From: Ideonella sp.
Lineage (GTDB): Bacteria; Pseudomonadota; Gammaproteobacteria; Burkholderiales; Burkholderiaceae_C
Length of the DNA stretch: 64,000 bases
Direction: 5' to 3'
Assembly: GCA_016721465.1 (NCBI GenBank)
Contig: JADKIA010000003.1
Coordinates: forward strand, 372,001 to 436,000
A program made the translations under genes and the position numbers. The notes below the pieces were generated by a model. The model saw only the letters and a program-made list of their open reading frames with translations. It searched no databases and was not told the DNA's origin. Below, piece after piece: positions 41,162 to 50,361 of the stretch. Within the stretch, counting starts at the first letter, position 1, and every line of letters begins with the position of its first letter.

Positions 41162-42225
41162 GCGCCGCCGCCACCGAACCCGAGCTGATCGAGGTGCTGG
41201 CCCAGCACCGGATCGACGCGTCCGCCGTGGCCGCCTGGTTGCGTCCTCGGCTGGACGCCGCGTTTGACGGACGAGTGCAACTGCGGCAGTTCCAGGGCGG
41301 GCAATCCAACCCGACCTACCACCTGGCGACCAATGTCGGCGCCTGGGTGCTGCGCAAGAAGCCGCCGGGCCAATTGCTGCCCAGCGCCCATGCGGTGGAG
41401 CGCGAATTCAAGGTGATGCGCGCGCTCGAAGGCTCGGCCGTGCCCGTGCCGCGCATGCTCGATCTGTGTGAAGACGCCGGCGTGATCGGCACGCCCTTCT
41501 TCGTGATGCAGCACGTGCCGGGCCGCCTGATGGGCACGCGATTTGCGCAACATGGCACGCTGGCCGAGCGCCACGCGATCAACGACGACCTGATCCGCGT
41601 GCTGGCCGAACTGCACCGCGTCGATTGGCGCGCCGCAGGCCTGGAAAGCTTTGGCCGGCCCGAGCGCTACTTCGAACGGCAGATGGCGCGCTGGGGCGCG
41701 CAGTGGGAGGGCTCGCGCACGGAGGCCGCGCCGGCGATGGAGTCGCTGCGCGCGTGGCTGCAGCAGAACCTGCCACGGGAGGAGCGCGCCACGATCGTGC
41801 ACGGCGACTATCGCCTGGGCAATGTGCTGGTGCACCCCACCGAGCCGCGCCTGGTGGCCGTGCTCGATTGGGAGCTGGCCACCATCGGTCATCCGTTTTC
41901 CGACCTGGCCTACCTGTGTGTGGGGCACCACCTGCCGCCCGAGGAGGGCGGCTTCGTCGGGCTGGACCTGGGCGCGCAAGGCGTGCCCTCGCAGGCGGCC
42001 TGCGTGGCCCGCTATTGCCAGATCGCCGGCTGCGAGGAGCCGGCCGACTTCGATCGTTACGTGGCGTTCTCGATGTTTCGCCTGGCGGCCATCTGCGCCG
42101 GTGTGTACAAGCGCGCGCTCGATGGCAATGCGGCCGACCAGCGCGCCTTGGGCTTTCGCGAACGTTACTTGTCCATCGCGCAGGCGGGCTGGAGCCTGGC
42201 GCAGCAGGGCGCTGCGCCGCACTGA
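41158..42225 (+). CDS. APH-type phosphotransferase (ACAD10/11-like kinase domain)
   Basis: The 355-residue protein has RQFQGGQSNPTYHL near the start, VLRKKPPGQLLPSAHAVEREF (the conserved Lys and Glu), IVHGDYRLGNVL (catalytic loop) and VLDWELATIGHP (metal loop). This is the class of APH kinases paired or fused with acyl-CoA dehydrogenases (human ACAD10/11, bacterial LvaA), which phosphorylate 4-hydroxyacyl-CoA so that a dehydrogenase can remove the phosphate and rearrange it. The matching dehydrogenase candidate is 7 kb away on the minus strand. The GTG start at 41158 overlaps the SDR stop. Confidence 0.88.
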   Translation: MSAAATEPELIEVLAQHRIDASAVAAWLRPRLDAAFDGRVQLRQFQGGQSNPTYHLATNVGAWVLRKKPPGQLLPSAHAVEREFKVMRALEGSAVPVPRMLDLCEDAGVIGTPFFVMQHVPGRLMGTRFAQHGTLAERHAINDDLIRVLAELHRVDWRAAGLESFGRPERYFERQMARWGAQWEGSRTEAAPAMESLRAWLQQNLPREERATIVHGDYRLGNVLVHPTEPRLVAVLDWELATIGHPFSDLAYLCVGHHLPPEEGGFVGLDLGAQGVPSQAACVARYCQIAGCEEPADFDRYVAFSMFRLAAICAGVYKRALDGNAADQRALGFRERYLSIAQAGWSLAQQGAAPH

Positions 42226-42238
42226 CGCCGCAGCCGCC

Positions 42239-44683
42239 TCAGCCCGCCTGGCGGAAGGCCATCACCGCCTGGTTGCGCAAGGTGCGCAGCAGCGACATCT
42301 CGCGCTCGCCGAGCACGATGCCGGCCTTGTCGGCGGCATCGGCATAGATCAGCGCGAAGGGCGCGCCCTTCATGGCCATGGGCAACAGCAGGAACGACGG
42401 CGCCGCCACGGGCCCGCGGTACCAGGCCGGCAGCCGGCTGCGGATGCGTGCGTCGGACGAATCGCTGATGACCGTGTCTGCGCCCTTCTGGCACACCACC
42501 GTGAACAGATTGGCCGGCGTGCCGGCGGCCGGGCTGAGCGCGATGTCGAAGCTGTGCACCACCTTGTCGACCTCGCTGCCCAGGCCGAAGCGGCCGGTCA
42601 GGTGGTGGGTCTTCGGGTCGCGCAGGCAGAACACCACGCGCCGCAGGCGCAGGGCCCGCAGCATGGTCTCCAGGATCATGCGCAGCACCGCATTGAGCTG
42701 AAAGGCATCGCCCGCCAGCGTGTCCATCACGTCCTGGATGCCGGCGGCCAGCAGATCGGCGGTCAGGACGGGTGGCGGCGGTGCCACGCGGGCGGCCGTC
42801 GCGTGCTCGGCGTCCCGGCCTTGCACGATCGTGGCCGCCAAGTCATCTGGCGGCGCCAGGTCTGCGGTCGGGTGGGGCGCCGTCAACACCATCGAGAGCA
42901 TGCGGTGGGTGGCCGTGTCCGGCGGCACCAGCATGCCCATGGCGGGCACCAGTTGCGCGAGCTTGATGCGCGAGGCTTCCACCGCCGCGAGGATGGCCGC
43001 CACCGGCAGGCCGAGCACCTGGGCGTGGTGGGCGGCCAGGCGAGCGATCCGGCGACGCGCCTGCTCGGCATCGACCGCCTGCATCGCGCTGGTGAGGTCA
43101 TGGGCCAGGGCGGCCAGCCAGCGGTGGCGCTCGACGCCCCGCTCGGCGGGCTTGACCGGGGGGTCGCCCTGCGGCCGGCGCATCGCTCGCTGCAAGGCGT
43201 CCGGCAAGCCCCAGGACTTGGCCACGCCGACGCCCAGCGCCTCGAAGCCCAGGCCCAGCACCTGCTCGGAGGCCGCTTCGATGTCGTGCGGCGAAGGCCC
43301 TTCCTTGCCTGCGGGCGCCTTGCACATGTCGCTGATGGCCTTGGCTTCCTCAGGCAGATAGAACTCGGTCAGCAGGCGGCCGAGGTTCTGGAACATCGCC
43401 GCGAGGTAGGCATCCTCCACATCGGTGTCCCAAGGGGTCAGCTCGCTCGCCAGCTGGCCGGCCATCAGCGAGCGCACGAATTCGTCGCGCAGACGCGCGG
43501 CGTGGGCCTTGTCGCTCATGTGCTCCAGCAGCACCAGTGACAAGGCCATGTTGCGGATGCCGGCAAAGCCCACCAGGGCGACCGCGCGCGACACCGTGCT
43601 GATCGTTCCGCCGCCCATGCGGCTGAAGTGCGCGGTGTTGACCATGCGCAGCAGCTTGTTGGTCAAGGCCACGTCGCGCAGGATCTCGTTGGACAGGCTG
43701 CCCAGGCTCTCGGTGTCCGAGCCGACGATGCGCTGGATGCGCATCACCGCGTCCGACAGCGCGGGGAAGTCGCTCTTCAGCCGCATGCGGCGCAGCAGGA
43801 ACTCCAGCGTCGCCTTGTGGCCCTCGATGCCGGCCTGTGGTGCATCGCTGAGCAGCGTGGTCGCCAGCGCGTCGCGGAACTCCCTGGCGGTGGCGAAGCG
43901 CTGGGTCGGATCGCGAGCCAGCGCACGCCGAACCAGGGCGCGCAGCGTGTCGTCGCACCGGGTCGAGGCGGCCAGCGCAAAGTCTTCTTCGCGAACCCGC
44001 TGCACGGCCACCATCGGATCGCGTTCGCGCACCAGGGCGATGCCGGCCAGCATTTCCGCCAGCACCATGCCGGCGGAAAACACGTCCATGGATGCGGCCG
44101 GCGCTGCGCCGGCGGCGGCCTCAGGCGACAGGTAGCCCGGCGTGCCGACGATGCGGCCGTCGCCGGCGTCGTTCACCCGCGCTGCAATGCCGAAGTCCAT
44201 CACCCGGGGACGTCCGGTGTCGTCGATCAGGATGTTGGACGGCTTGAGGTCGCGGTGCACGATGCCCAGCGCATGCGCCGCCATCAGCGCGTCCAGCACG
44301 GCCATCATCAGCCGCACGGCGCGCGGTGGCGACAGGGCACCGTCGGCCCGCAATTGCTCGGCCAGCGTGCGCCCGCGCACCAGCTCGAACACCAGGTAGG
44401 CCATGCCGCCGTCCTCGTCGGCGTCGAACACCGGCACGATGTTGGGGTGGGTCAGCCGACTCACGGCACGGGCCTCGTGCAGCCATTGCTGCACCGCCAC
44501 GGTACCGGCCTTCGGGTCGAGCAGCTTCAGCGCAACGTCGCGGTCCAGCCGTTCGTCATGGGCACGCCAGACGGTGGCCTGCGCGCCTGTGCCCAAGCGC
44601 TCATGCAGCGTGAAGCGCCCGATGCGGCGCACGGGGGGCGCCAGGGATGCGGGCGGCGCAATGAGCGAAGGGCTGGCGGGCAT
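42239..44683 (-). CDS. Ser/Thr protein kinase fused to HDOD and GAF-like domains
   Basis: The 814-residue protein has a full kinase domain (residues 20-285): LGTGAQATVWRAHDE glycine loop, ALKLL with K53, catalytic HRDLKPSN with D145, DFG with D163 and PGYLSPEA. Residues about 295-540 form an HDOD domain (FPALSDAVMRIQRIV...SNEILRDVALTNKLLRMVNTAHFS...), with the usual hydrophobic helix pattern. The last 150 residues (LNAVLRMILETMLRALRLRRVVFCL to the end) look like a GAF domain. Such proteins are cytoplasmic signalling hubs; the ligand of the GAF and the targets are unknown. It lies inside the acyl-CoA region but reads on its own. Confidence 0.9.
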   Translation of the reverse strand: MPASPSLIAPPASLAPPVRRIGRFTLHERLGTGAQATVWRAHDERLDRDVALKLLDPKAGTVAVQQWLHEARAVSRLTHPNIVPVFDADEDGGMAYLVFELVRGRTLAEQLRADGALSPPRAVRLMMAVLDALMAAHALGIVHRDLKPSNILIDDTGRPRVMDFGIAARVNDAGDGRIVGTPGYLSPEAAAGAAPAASMDVFSAGMVLAEMLAGIALVRERDPMVAVQRVREEDFALAASTRCDDTLRALVRRALARDPTQRFATAREFRDALATTLLSDAPQAGIEGHKATLEFLLRRMRLKSDFPALSDAVMRIQRIVGSDTESLGSLSNEILRDVALTNKLLRMVNTAHFSRMGGGTISTVSRAVALVGFAGIRNMALSLVLLEHMSDKAHAARLRDEFVRSLMAGQLASELTPWDTDVEDAYLAAMFQNLGRLLTEFYLPEEAKAISDMCKAPAGKEGPSPHDIEAASEQVLGLGFEALGVGVAKSWGLPDALQRAMRRPQGDPPVKPAERGVERHRWLAALAHDLTSAMQAVDAEQARRRIARLAAHHAQVLGLPVAAILAAVEASRIKLAQLVPAMGMLVPPDTATHRMLSMVLTAPHPTADLAPPDDLAATIVQGRDAEHATAARVAPPPPVLTADLLAAGIQDVMDTLAGDAFQLNAVLRMILETMLRALRLRRVVFCLRDPKTHHLTGRFGLGSEVDKVVHSFDIALSPAAGTPANLFTVVCQKGADTVISDSSDARIRSRLPAWYRGPVAAPSFLLLPMAMKGAPFALIYADAADKAGIVLGEREMSLLRTLRNQAVMAFRQAG

Positions 44684-44837
44684 GGGGAGACGCGAGACAC
44701 GTGCCCCGATTGGAACGAAACCCGGCCGGCGTCATGGCCCGAACAGACGGGCGAAGGGGTTCGAATTCCCGGCTTGCGGCGTGCCGCCCGCAGGGCGCTC
44801 GGCCAAGGGCTGGCCGCCGCATGGCCGGTGCGACCGA

Positions 44838-46016
44838 TCACGCCACCTCGAACAGCCCCGCCGCGCCTTGCCCACCGCCGATGCACATGGTGACCACCAC
44901 GTACTTCAGGCCACGCCGCTTGCCTTCGATCAGGGCGTGCCCCACCAGGCGTGAGCCACTCACGCCGTAGGGATGGCCCACGGCAATGGCGCCACCGTTG
45001 ACGTTGAGGCGGTCGTCGGGGATACCGAGCTTGTCGCGGCAATAGATCACCTGCACGGCGAAGGCCTCGTTCAGTTCCCACAGGCCGATGTCGTCGACTT
45101 TCAGGCCGGCCTTGCGCAGCAGCTTGGGGATGGCGAAGACCGGGCCGATGCCCATTTCGTCGGGCTCGCAGCCGGCCACGGCGAAGCCGCGGAAGATGCC
45201 CAGCGGCTTCAGGCCCTTCTTCTCGGCCAGCGCGGCATTCATCACCACGCACACCGAGGCGCCGTCGCTGAACTGGCTGGCGTTGCCGGCCGTCACCAGG
45301 CCACCGGGCAGGGCGCTGCGCAGCTTGGCCACGGCCTCGAGCGTGGTGTCGGCGCGGATGCCTTCGTCGGCGCTGATGGTCACTTCCTTGCGCATCAGGC
45401 GGCCGGTGGCCTTGTCGGCCACGGCCATCACCGTGGTCATGGGCGCAATCTCGTCGGTGAATTTTCCGGCGGCCAGCGCGGCGGCGGCGCGCACCTGGCT
45501 GCGCACGCCGTATTCGTCTTGCGCCTCGCGTGGAATCTGGTAGCGCGTGGCCACCTGCTCGGCGGTCTGCAGCATGTTCCAGTAGATCTCGGGCTTGTGC
45601 TGCAGCAGCCAGGGATCGCGACGCATGTGCATGTTGGCTTCGTTCTGCACGCAGGAGATGCTCTCCACGCCCCCGGCCGCGATCACATCGGCCTCGCCGG
45701 TGATGATGCGTTGCGCGGCCAGCGCGATGCTCTGCAGGCCCGACGAGCAGAAGCGGTTGATGCTCAGGCCCGCGGTGGTGACGGGCAGGCCGGCGCGCAG
45801 CGCCGCCTGGCGCGCGATGTTGCCGCCGGTGGTGCCTTCGCCGAAGGTGAGGCCGAGGATCACGTCCTCGACTTCGGCCGGTTCGACCCCCGCGCGGGCC
45901 ACCGCGTGCTGCACGGCGTGGCCTGCCAGCGTGGCGCCATAGGTCATGTTGAAGGCACCCTTCCAGCTCTTGGCCAGGCCGGTGCGGGCGGTGGAGACGA
46001 TGACGGCGTCGGTCAT
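44838..46016 (-). CDS. Acetyl-CoA acetyltransferase / 3-ketoacyl-CoA thiolase
   Basis: The 392-residue protein has the thiolase active sites: Cys in RFCSSGLQ (about residue 90), His in GGAIAVGHPYGVSG and the second Cys in MCIGGGQG. It should cut a 3-ketoacyl-CoA with CoA to yield acetyl-CoA, the last step of beta-oxidation, or run in reverse. It is in line with the multifunctional gene upstream, 17 bp after its stop, so they form an operon. Confidence 0.94.
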   Translation of the reverse strand: MTDAVIVSTARTGLAKSWKGAFNMTYGATLAGHAVQHAVARAGVEPAEVEDVILGLTFGEGTTGGNIARQAALRAGLPVTTAGLSINRFCSSGLQSIALAAQRIITGEADVIAAGGVESISCVQNEANMHMRRDPWLLQHKPEIYWNMLQTAEQVATRYQIPREAQDEYGVRSQVRAAAALAAGKFTDEIAPMTTVMAVADKATGRLMRKEVTISADEGIRADTTLEAVAKLRSALPGGLVTAGNASQFSDGASVCVVMNAALAEKKGLKPLGIFRGFAVAGCEPDEMGIGPVFAIPKLLRKAGLKVDDIGLWELNEAFAVQVIYCRDKLGIPDDRLNVNGGAIAVGHPYGVSGSRLVGHALIEGKRRGLKYVVVTMCIGGGQGAAGLFEVA

Positions 46017-46033
46017 GGTGTGGTCCTTCGGAA

Positions 46034-48124
46034 TCAGTTGAACGTCTTGCCTGCATCCGCCAGCTTGCACAGCAGCGGGGCGGGTTGCCATGACTGGTCC
46101 GCGCCAGGCTCGGCAGCAAACTTTCGAAGTGCGCGTACCACGTTGGGCAGGCCCACCATGTCGGCGTAGAGCATGGGCCCGCCGCGGTGCAGCGGATGGC
46201 CGTAGCCGTTCAAGTAGACGATGTCCAGATCCGAGGCCCGCGCGGCGATGCCTTCTTCGAGGATGCGCGCGCCCTCATTCACCAGCGCGAAGATGCAGCG
46301 CTCGACGATCTCGTCGTCGCTCACCTTGCGCGGCGTGATGCCGAGCGAGGCCCGGTGCTCGGCGATGATCGTCTCGGTGGTTTCATCGGGGATCGGGTCG
46401 CGCGCGCCCGGCACGTAGCGGTACCAGCCCGCGCCGGTCTTCTGACCGTAGCGGCCCGCCTCGCACAGCTTGTCGGCCACGCCGGGCACGAAGGGCAGGC
46501 CGGCTTCCTTGGCCTTGCGCTGGCGCGTGGCCCAGCCGATGTCCAGGCCAGCCAGATCGCCCATGCGGAAAGGGCCCATGGCCAGGCCGAATTTCTGCAG
46601 CGCGCCGTCCACCTGCTGCGGCGTGGCGCCGGCGTTGATCAGTGCGGTGGCGGCCGCGCCATAGCGCGCCAGCATGCGGTTGCCGATGAAGCCGTCGCAC
46701 ACGCCCGAGACCACGGCGATCTTCTTGATGGTCTTGGCCAGGCCCATCGCGGTGACCAGCACGTCCGGCGCGGTCTTGGCGCCACGCACCACCTCCAGCA
46801 GGCGCATCACATTGGCCGGGCTGAAGAAGTGCAGACCGATCACATCGGACGGGCGCCTGGTGAAGCCGGCGATCGTGTCCAGGTTGAGGTAGGAGGTGTT
46901 GGAAGCCAGGATCGCACCGGGCTTGCACACGCCGTCGAGCGTTGTGAAGACGGTCTGCTTCACCTCCATGTTCTCGAACACGGCCTCGATCACCAGATCG
47001 ACATCGGCAAAGGCTTCATAACTCAGTGTGGGCGTGACCAGGCCCATGCGCTGCTCCACCTGCTCGGGCTTCAATTTGCCCTTCTTCATCGAGTTCTCGT
47101 AGTTGCGGCGGATGGTGGCCAGGCCCTTGTCCAGCGCCTCCTGTTTCATCTCCAGCAGCACGACCGGGATGCCGGCGTTGAGGAAGTTCATCGTGATGCC
47201 GCCACCCATGGTGCCGGCACCGATCACGCCGACGGACTGGATGGGGCGCGGCTGCGTGCCTTCCGGCAGGCCGGGGATCTTGGCCGCGGCGCGCTCGGCC
47301 GCGAAGACGTGGCGCAGCGCGCGCGACTCGGGGCTTTGCATCAGCTGCAGGAACAGCTCGCGCTCCGCCTTCACGCCCTCGTCGAACGGCTTGGTCAGCG
47401 ACAGGGCCACGGCCTCCAGGCACTTCAGCGGTGCCGGGAAGTGCTTGCTCATGCCGCCCACGGTGTTGCGGGCGAATTGCAGGAAGGCTTCGCCCGTCGG
47501 GTCCTTCAGCTTCAGGTCGCGCACGCGCTGGATGGGGCGCTTGTCGGCGAGCAGTTGCTCGGCGAACCTCACGGCGCCGTCGGCGAGGTCGCCTTCGATG
47601 ACCTGGTCGAGCAGCGGCGTGCCGGCGAACTTGGCGGCCGCCACGGGGTTGCCGCCCACCACCATGTTCAGGGCGGCCTCCAGGCCGATCAGGCGCGGCA
47701 GGCGTTGCGTGCCGGTGGCGCCGGGCAGCAGGCCGATCTTCACCTCGGGCAGGCCGAGTTGCGCATCGGCCAAGGCCACGCGGAAGTGGCAGCCCATGGC
47801 CAGCTCGAAGCCGCCGCCCAGGCACTGGCCGCTGATGGCGGCCACCACGGGCTTGCTCATCGCCTCCACCAGCCCGATCAGCACGCGCAGATTGGGTTCG
47901 CGCGCGGCGTTGGGCGTGCCGAACTCGGTGACGTCGGCGCCGGCCGAGAAGGCGCGCGGCGTGCCCACCAGCACCACCGCCTGCACGTCGGCGTCGGCGG
48001 CGGCGCGGTCCATCGCATCGGCGATGCCGGTGCGCAGCGGCGCACCCAGGCTGTTCACCGGGGGCCGGTTCATCGTCACCACAGCCACCTGGCCGCGCAC
48101 TTCATAGGTCACCACATCGCTCAT
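46034..48124 (-). CDS. Enoyl-CoA hydratase/3-hydroxyacyl-CoA dehydrogenase (FadB/FadJ-like)
   Basis: The 696-residue enzyme has an N-terminal crotonase domain (residues 1-280, with ISGQCLGGGFELAMGCH) and a Rossmann dehydrogenase domain starting at GVIGAGTMGGGITMNF, with catalytic HFFSPAN and VVSGVCDGFIGNRM. The C-terminus holds the second dehydrogenase part. It hydrates enoyl-CoA and oxidises 3-hydroxyacyl-CoA with NAD. It is followed by the thiolase, giving the classic beta-oxidation pair. A separate SDR gene lies upstream, 21 bp before it. Confidence 0.93.
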   Translation of the reverse strand: MSDVVTYEVRGQVAVVTMNRPPVNSLGAPLRTGIADAMDRAAADADVQAVVLVGTPRAFSAGADVTEFGTPNAAREPNLRVLIGLVEAMSKPVVAAISGQCLGGGFELAMGCHFRVALADAQLGLPEVKIGLLPGATGTQRLPRLIGLEAALNMVVGGNPVAAAKFAGTPLLDQVIEGDLADGAVRFAEQLLADKRPIQRVRDLKLKDPTGEAFLQFARNTVGGMSKHFPAPLKCLEAVALSLTKPFDEGVKAERELFLQLMQSPESRALRHVFAAERAAAKIPGLPEGTQPRPIQSVGVIGAGTMGGGITMNFLNAGIPVVLLEMKQEALDKGLATIRRNYENSMKKGKLKPEQVEQRMGLVTPTLSYEAFADVDLVIEAVFENMEVKQTVFTTLDGVCKPGAILASNTSYLNLDTIAGFTRRPSDVIGLHFFSPANVMRLLEVVRGAKTAPDVLVTAMGLAKTIKKIAVVSGVCDGFIGNRMLARYGAAATALINAGATPQQVDGALQKFGLAMGPFRMGDLAGLDIGWATRQRKAKEAGLPFVPGVADKLCEAGRYGQKTGAGWYRYVPGARDPIPDETTETIIAEHRASLGITPRKVSDDEIVERCIFALVNEGARILEEGIAARASDLDIVYLNGYGHPLHRGGPMLYADMVGLPNVVRALRKFAAEPGADQSWQPAPLLCKLADAGKTFN

Positions 48125-48145
48125 GATTCGTCTCTCAACAGGGGT

Positions 48146-48910
48146 TCAAATGGTCACGCCGCCGTCGATGACCAGGCTTTGCCCGGTCACGAACGAGCCG
48201 GCCTGCGAGGCCAGGAACACGGCGGCGCCGGCGATCTCGTCGGGCTCGCCGATGCGGCGCAGCGGCGTGGTCCTGGTGCGCTGGGCGAGCATGGCCTCGT
48301 CTTCCCACAGCGCCTTGGCGAAATCGGTGCGGATCAGGCCGGGCGCAATGCAGTTCACCCGCACGTTGTGCGGCCCGAATTCCACCGCCAGGTTGCGCGC
48401 CAGCTGCATGTCGGCGGCCTTGCTGATGCCGTAGGCGCCGATGACGGGCGAGCCGCGCAGGCCGCCGATGGACGAGACGATGATGATGGAACCGTCGCGG
48501 CGCTCGATCATCTGTGGCGCGGCCATCGAGATCAGCCAGTGGTTGGCGACGATGTTGTTGTCCAGGATCTTGCGGAACTGCTCGTCGGCGATGCCGGCTT
48601 GAGGCCCGTAGTAGGGGTTGGACGCGGCATTGCACACCAGCACGTCGATGCGTCCGAACTGGCGCAGGGTCTCGTCCACCAGGCGCTGCAGGTCTTCCTT
48701 CGACGAGATGTTGGCCGGCACCACGATGGCGCGGCCCGCGCCGTGCCTGGCGTTGATGGCATCGGCCACCTCGGCGCAAGGCGCGGCCTTGCGCGAGGAG
48801 ATGACCACCCGCGCGCCATGCTCGGCCATGCGCTGCGCAATGGCGCGTCCGATGCCGCGGGACGAGCCGGTGATCACGGCCACCTTGCCGCTGAGGTCGA
48901 ACAGGTTCAT
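48146..48910 (-). CDS. Short-chain dehydrogenase/reductase
   Basis: The 254-residue protein has TGSSRGIGRAIA, NAASNP and the catalytic YGISKAA with Ser in VSSIGG. The end RRIGEPDEIAGAAVFLASQ is typical for 3-ketoacyl-type reductases. It may act on a hydroxyacyl or ketoacyl intermediate of the same pathway, as it is in line with the FadB/thiolase genes. ATG 48910 is 11 bp after the stop of the acyl-CoA dehydrogenase gene; the four genes 50160 to 44838 look like one transcript. Confidence 0.92.
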   Translation of the reverse strand: MNLFDLSGKVAVITGSSRGIGRAIAQRMAEHGARVVISSRKAAPCAEVADAINARHGAGRAIVVPANISSKEDLQRLVDETLRQFGRIDVLVCNAASNPYYGPQAGIADEQFRKILDNNIVANHWLISMAAPQMIERRDGSIIIVSSIGGLRGSPVIGAYGISKAADMQLARNLAVEFGPHNVRVNCIAPGLIRTDFAKALWEDEAMLAQRTRTTPLRRIGEPDEIAGAAVFLASQAGSFVTGQSLVIDGGVTI

Positions 48911-48921
48911 GGCGGTGCCCC

Positions 48922-50160
48922 TCAAGCCTTGGCCTTGTAGCGGCCGTATTCGAGCCGCGCGATGGCGCGGTTGTGCACCTCATCGGGCCCGTCGGCCAGT
49001 CGCAGGGTGCGCAGGCTGGCCCAGGCGTAGGCCAGGCCGGCATCGCTGTTCACGCCGGCGCCGCCGTGCGCCTGCACGGCATCGTCCAGGATCTTCAGCG
49101 CCATGCGCGGGGCGGCCACCTTGATCATCGCGATCTCGAGCTGGGACACCTTGTTGCCCACCTTGTCCATCATGTCGGCGGCCTTCAGGCACAGCAGGCG
49201 CGTCATCTCGATGTCGATGCGCGCCTCGGCCACGCGTTGCTCCCAGATCGACTGATCGGAGATGCGCTTGCCGAAGGCCACGCGCGACTGCAGGCGCTTG
49301 ACCATCTTCTCCAAGGCCACTTCGGCCGCGCCGATGGTGCGCATGCAGTGGTGGATGCGGCCCGGGCCGAGGCGGCCTTGCGCGATCTCGAAGCCGCGGC
49401 CCTCACCCAGCAGCAGGTTGGCCACCGGCACGCGCACATTGGTGAGCTGCACCTCGCCGTGCCCATGCGGCGCATGGTCGTAGCCATACACCGACAGCAT
49501 GCGCACGATCTCGACCCCGGGCGTGTCCAGCGGCACCAGGATCTGCGATTGCTGCGAGTGGCGCGGTGCGTCCGGGTCGGTCTTGCCCATCAGGATGGTG
49601 ATCTTGCAGCGCGGGTCGCCCACGCCGGACGACCACCACTTGCGGCCATTGATCACGTAGTGATCGCCGTCGCGTTTGATCGAGGTCTCGATGTTGGTGG
49701 CGTCGGACGAGGCCACGGCCGGCTCGGTCATCAGGAAGGCCGAGCGGATGCGGCCGTCGAGCAGGGGCTCCATCCACTGCTTTTTCTGTTCGTCGTTGGC
49801 GTAGCGCGCCAGCACCTCCATGTTGCCGGTGTCGGGCGCAGAGCAATTGAACACCTCCGAGCCGAAGGGCACCTTGCCCATCTCCTCGGCGCACAGCGCG
49901 TATTCGAGGTTGGTCAGGCCGGCGCCGCGGTAGGGGCTGTTCTCGGGCAGCGAATCGGCGGGCAGGAACAGGTTCCACAGGCCTGCGGCCTTGGCCTTGG
50001 CCTTCAGTTCCTCCAGCACCGGGATCACTTGCCAGCGGTTGGCCCCCATGTCCTTCATCTGCTGGTCCACCACCGGAATGGCCGGGTAGACATGCGCGGC
50101 CATGAATTCGACCACGCGATTGCGCCAATGGGTTTGCCGCTCGGACAGGCTGAAGTCCAT
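48922..50160 (-). CDS. Acyl-CoA dehydrogenase (ACAD10/11-like)
   Basis: The 412-residue protein has MTEPAVASSDATNIE, the FAD/substrate part, and the end LRTLRLADGPDEVHNRAIARLEYGRYKAKA, typical of ACAD10/11-type dehydrogenases rather than classic short-chain ones. It should be a soluble FAD enzyme that removes two hydrogens from an acyl-CoA, or in the ACAD11 manner acts on 4-phosphoacyl-CoA. The APH-kinase gene at 41158 is its natural partner. Start: ATG 50160 with the MDFSLSERQTHWRNRVVEF beginning. The divergent ligase gene is 202 bp away. Confidence 0.92.
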   Translation of the reverse strand: MDFSLSERQTHWRNRVVEFMAAHVYPAIPVVDQQMKDMGANRWQVIPVLEELKAKAKAAGLWNLFLPADSLPENSPYRGAGLTNLEYALCAEEMGKVPFGSEVFNCSAPDTGNMEVLARYANDEQKKQWMEPLLDGRIRSAFLMTEPAVASSDATNIETSIKRDGDHYVINGRKWWSSGVGDPRCKITILMGKTDPDAPRHSQQSQILVPLDTPGVEIVRMLSVYGYDHAPHGHGEVQLTNVRVPVANLLLGEGRGFEIAQGRLGPGRIHHCMRTIGAAEVALEKMVKRLQSRVAFGKRISDQSIWEQRVAEARIDIEMTRLLCLKAADMMDKVGNKVSQLEIAMIKVAAPRMALKILDDAVQAHGGAGVNSDAGLAYAWASLRTLRLADGPDEVHNRAIARLEYGRYKAKA

Positions 50161-50361
50161 CTCGTCTCCTTGGGGTGGCGGCCTTGGCCGCAGGGTTTCA
50201 TGTCGTCGGAAGGCTCCGGCAACCACATGGCAGTTTCCCGGGCCGCGGCGCTTCTGTATGTCTCCAACGAGGCAGGGAAAACACCAGCAGGCCGGAAATT
50301 CGAATGTCCAGATGATGCGCCTTCCGCGCACGCACCGGCCCTCACAGCCAGCCCCGACCCG

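Noticed and set aside
44756..44772. A GGTTCGAATTCC sequence like a tRNA T-arm
   Set aside because: No acceptor, D or anticodon arms can be folded nearby and the T-stem pairing is poor.
48973..50361. An upstream in-frame extension of the plus-strand ligase gene
   Set aside because: The extension is antisense to the acyl-CoA dehydrogenase and has no ligase homology; the ligase start is at 50362.
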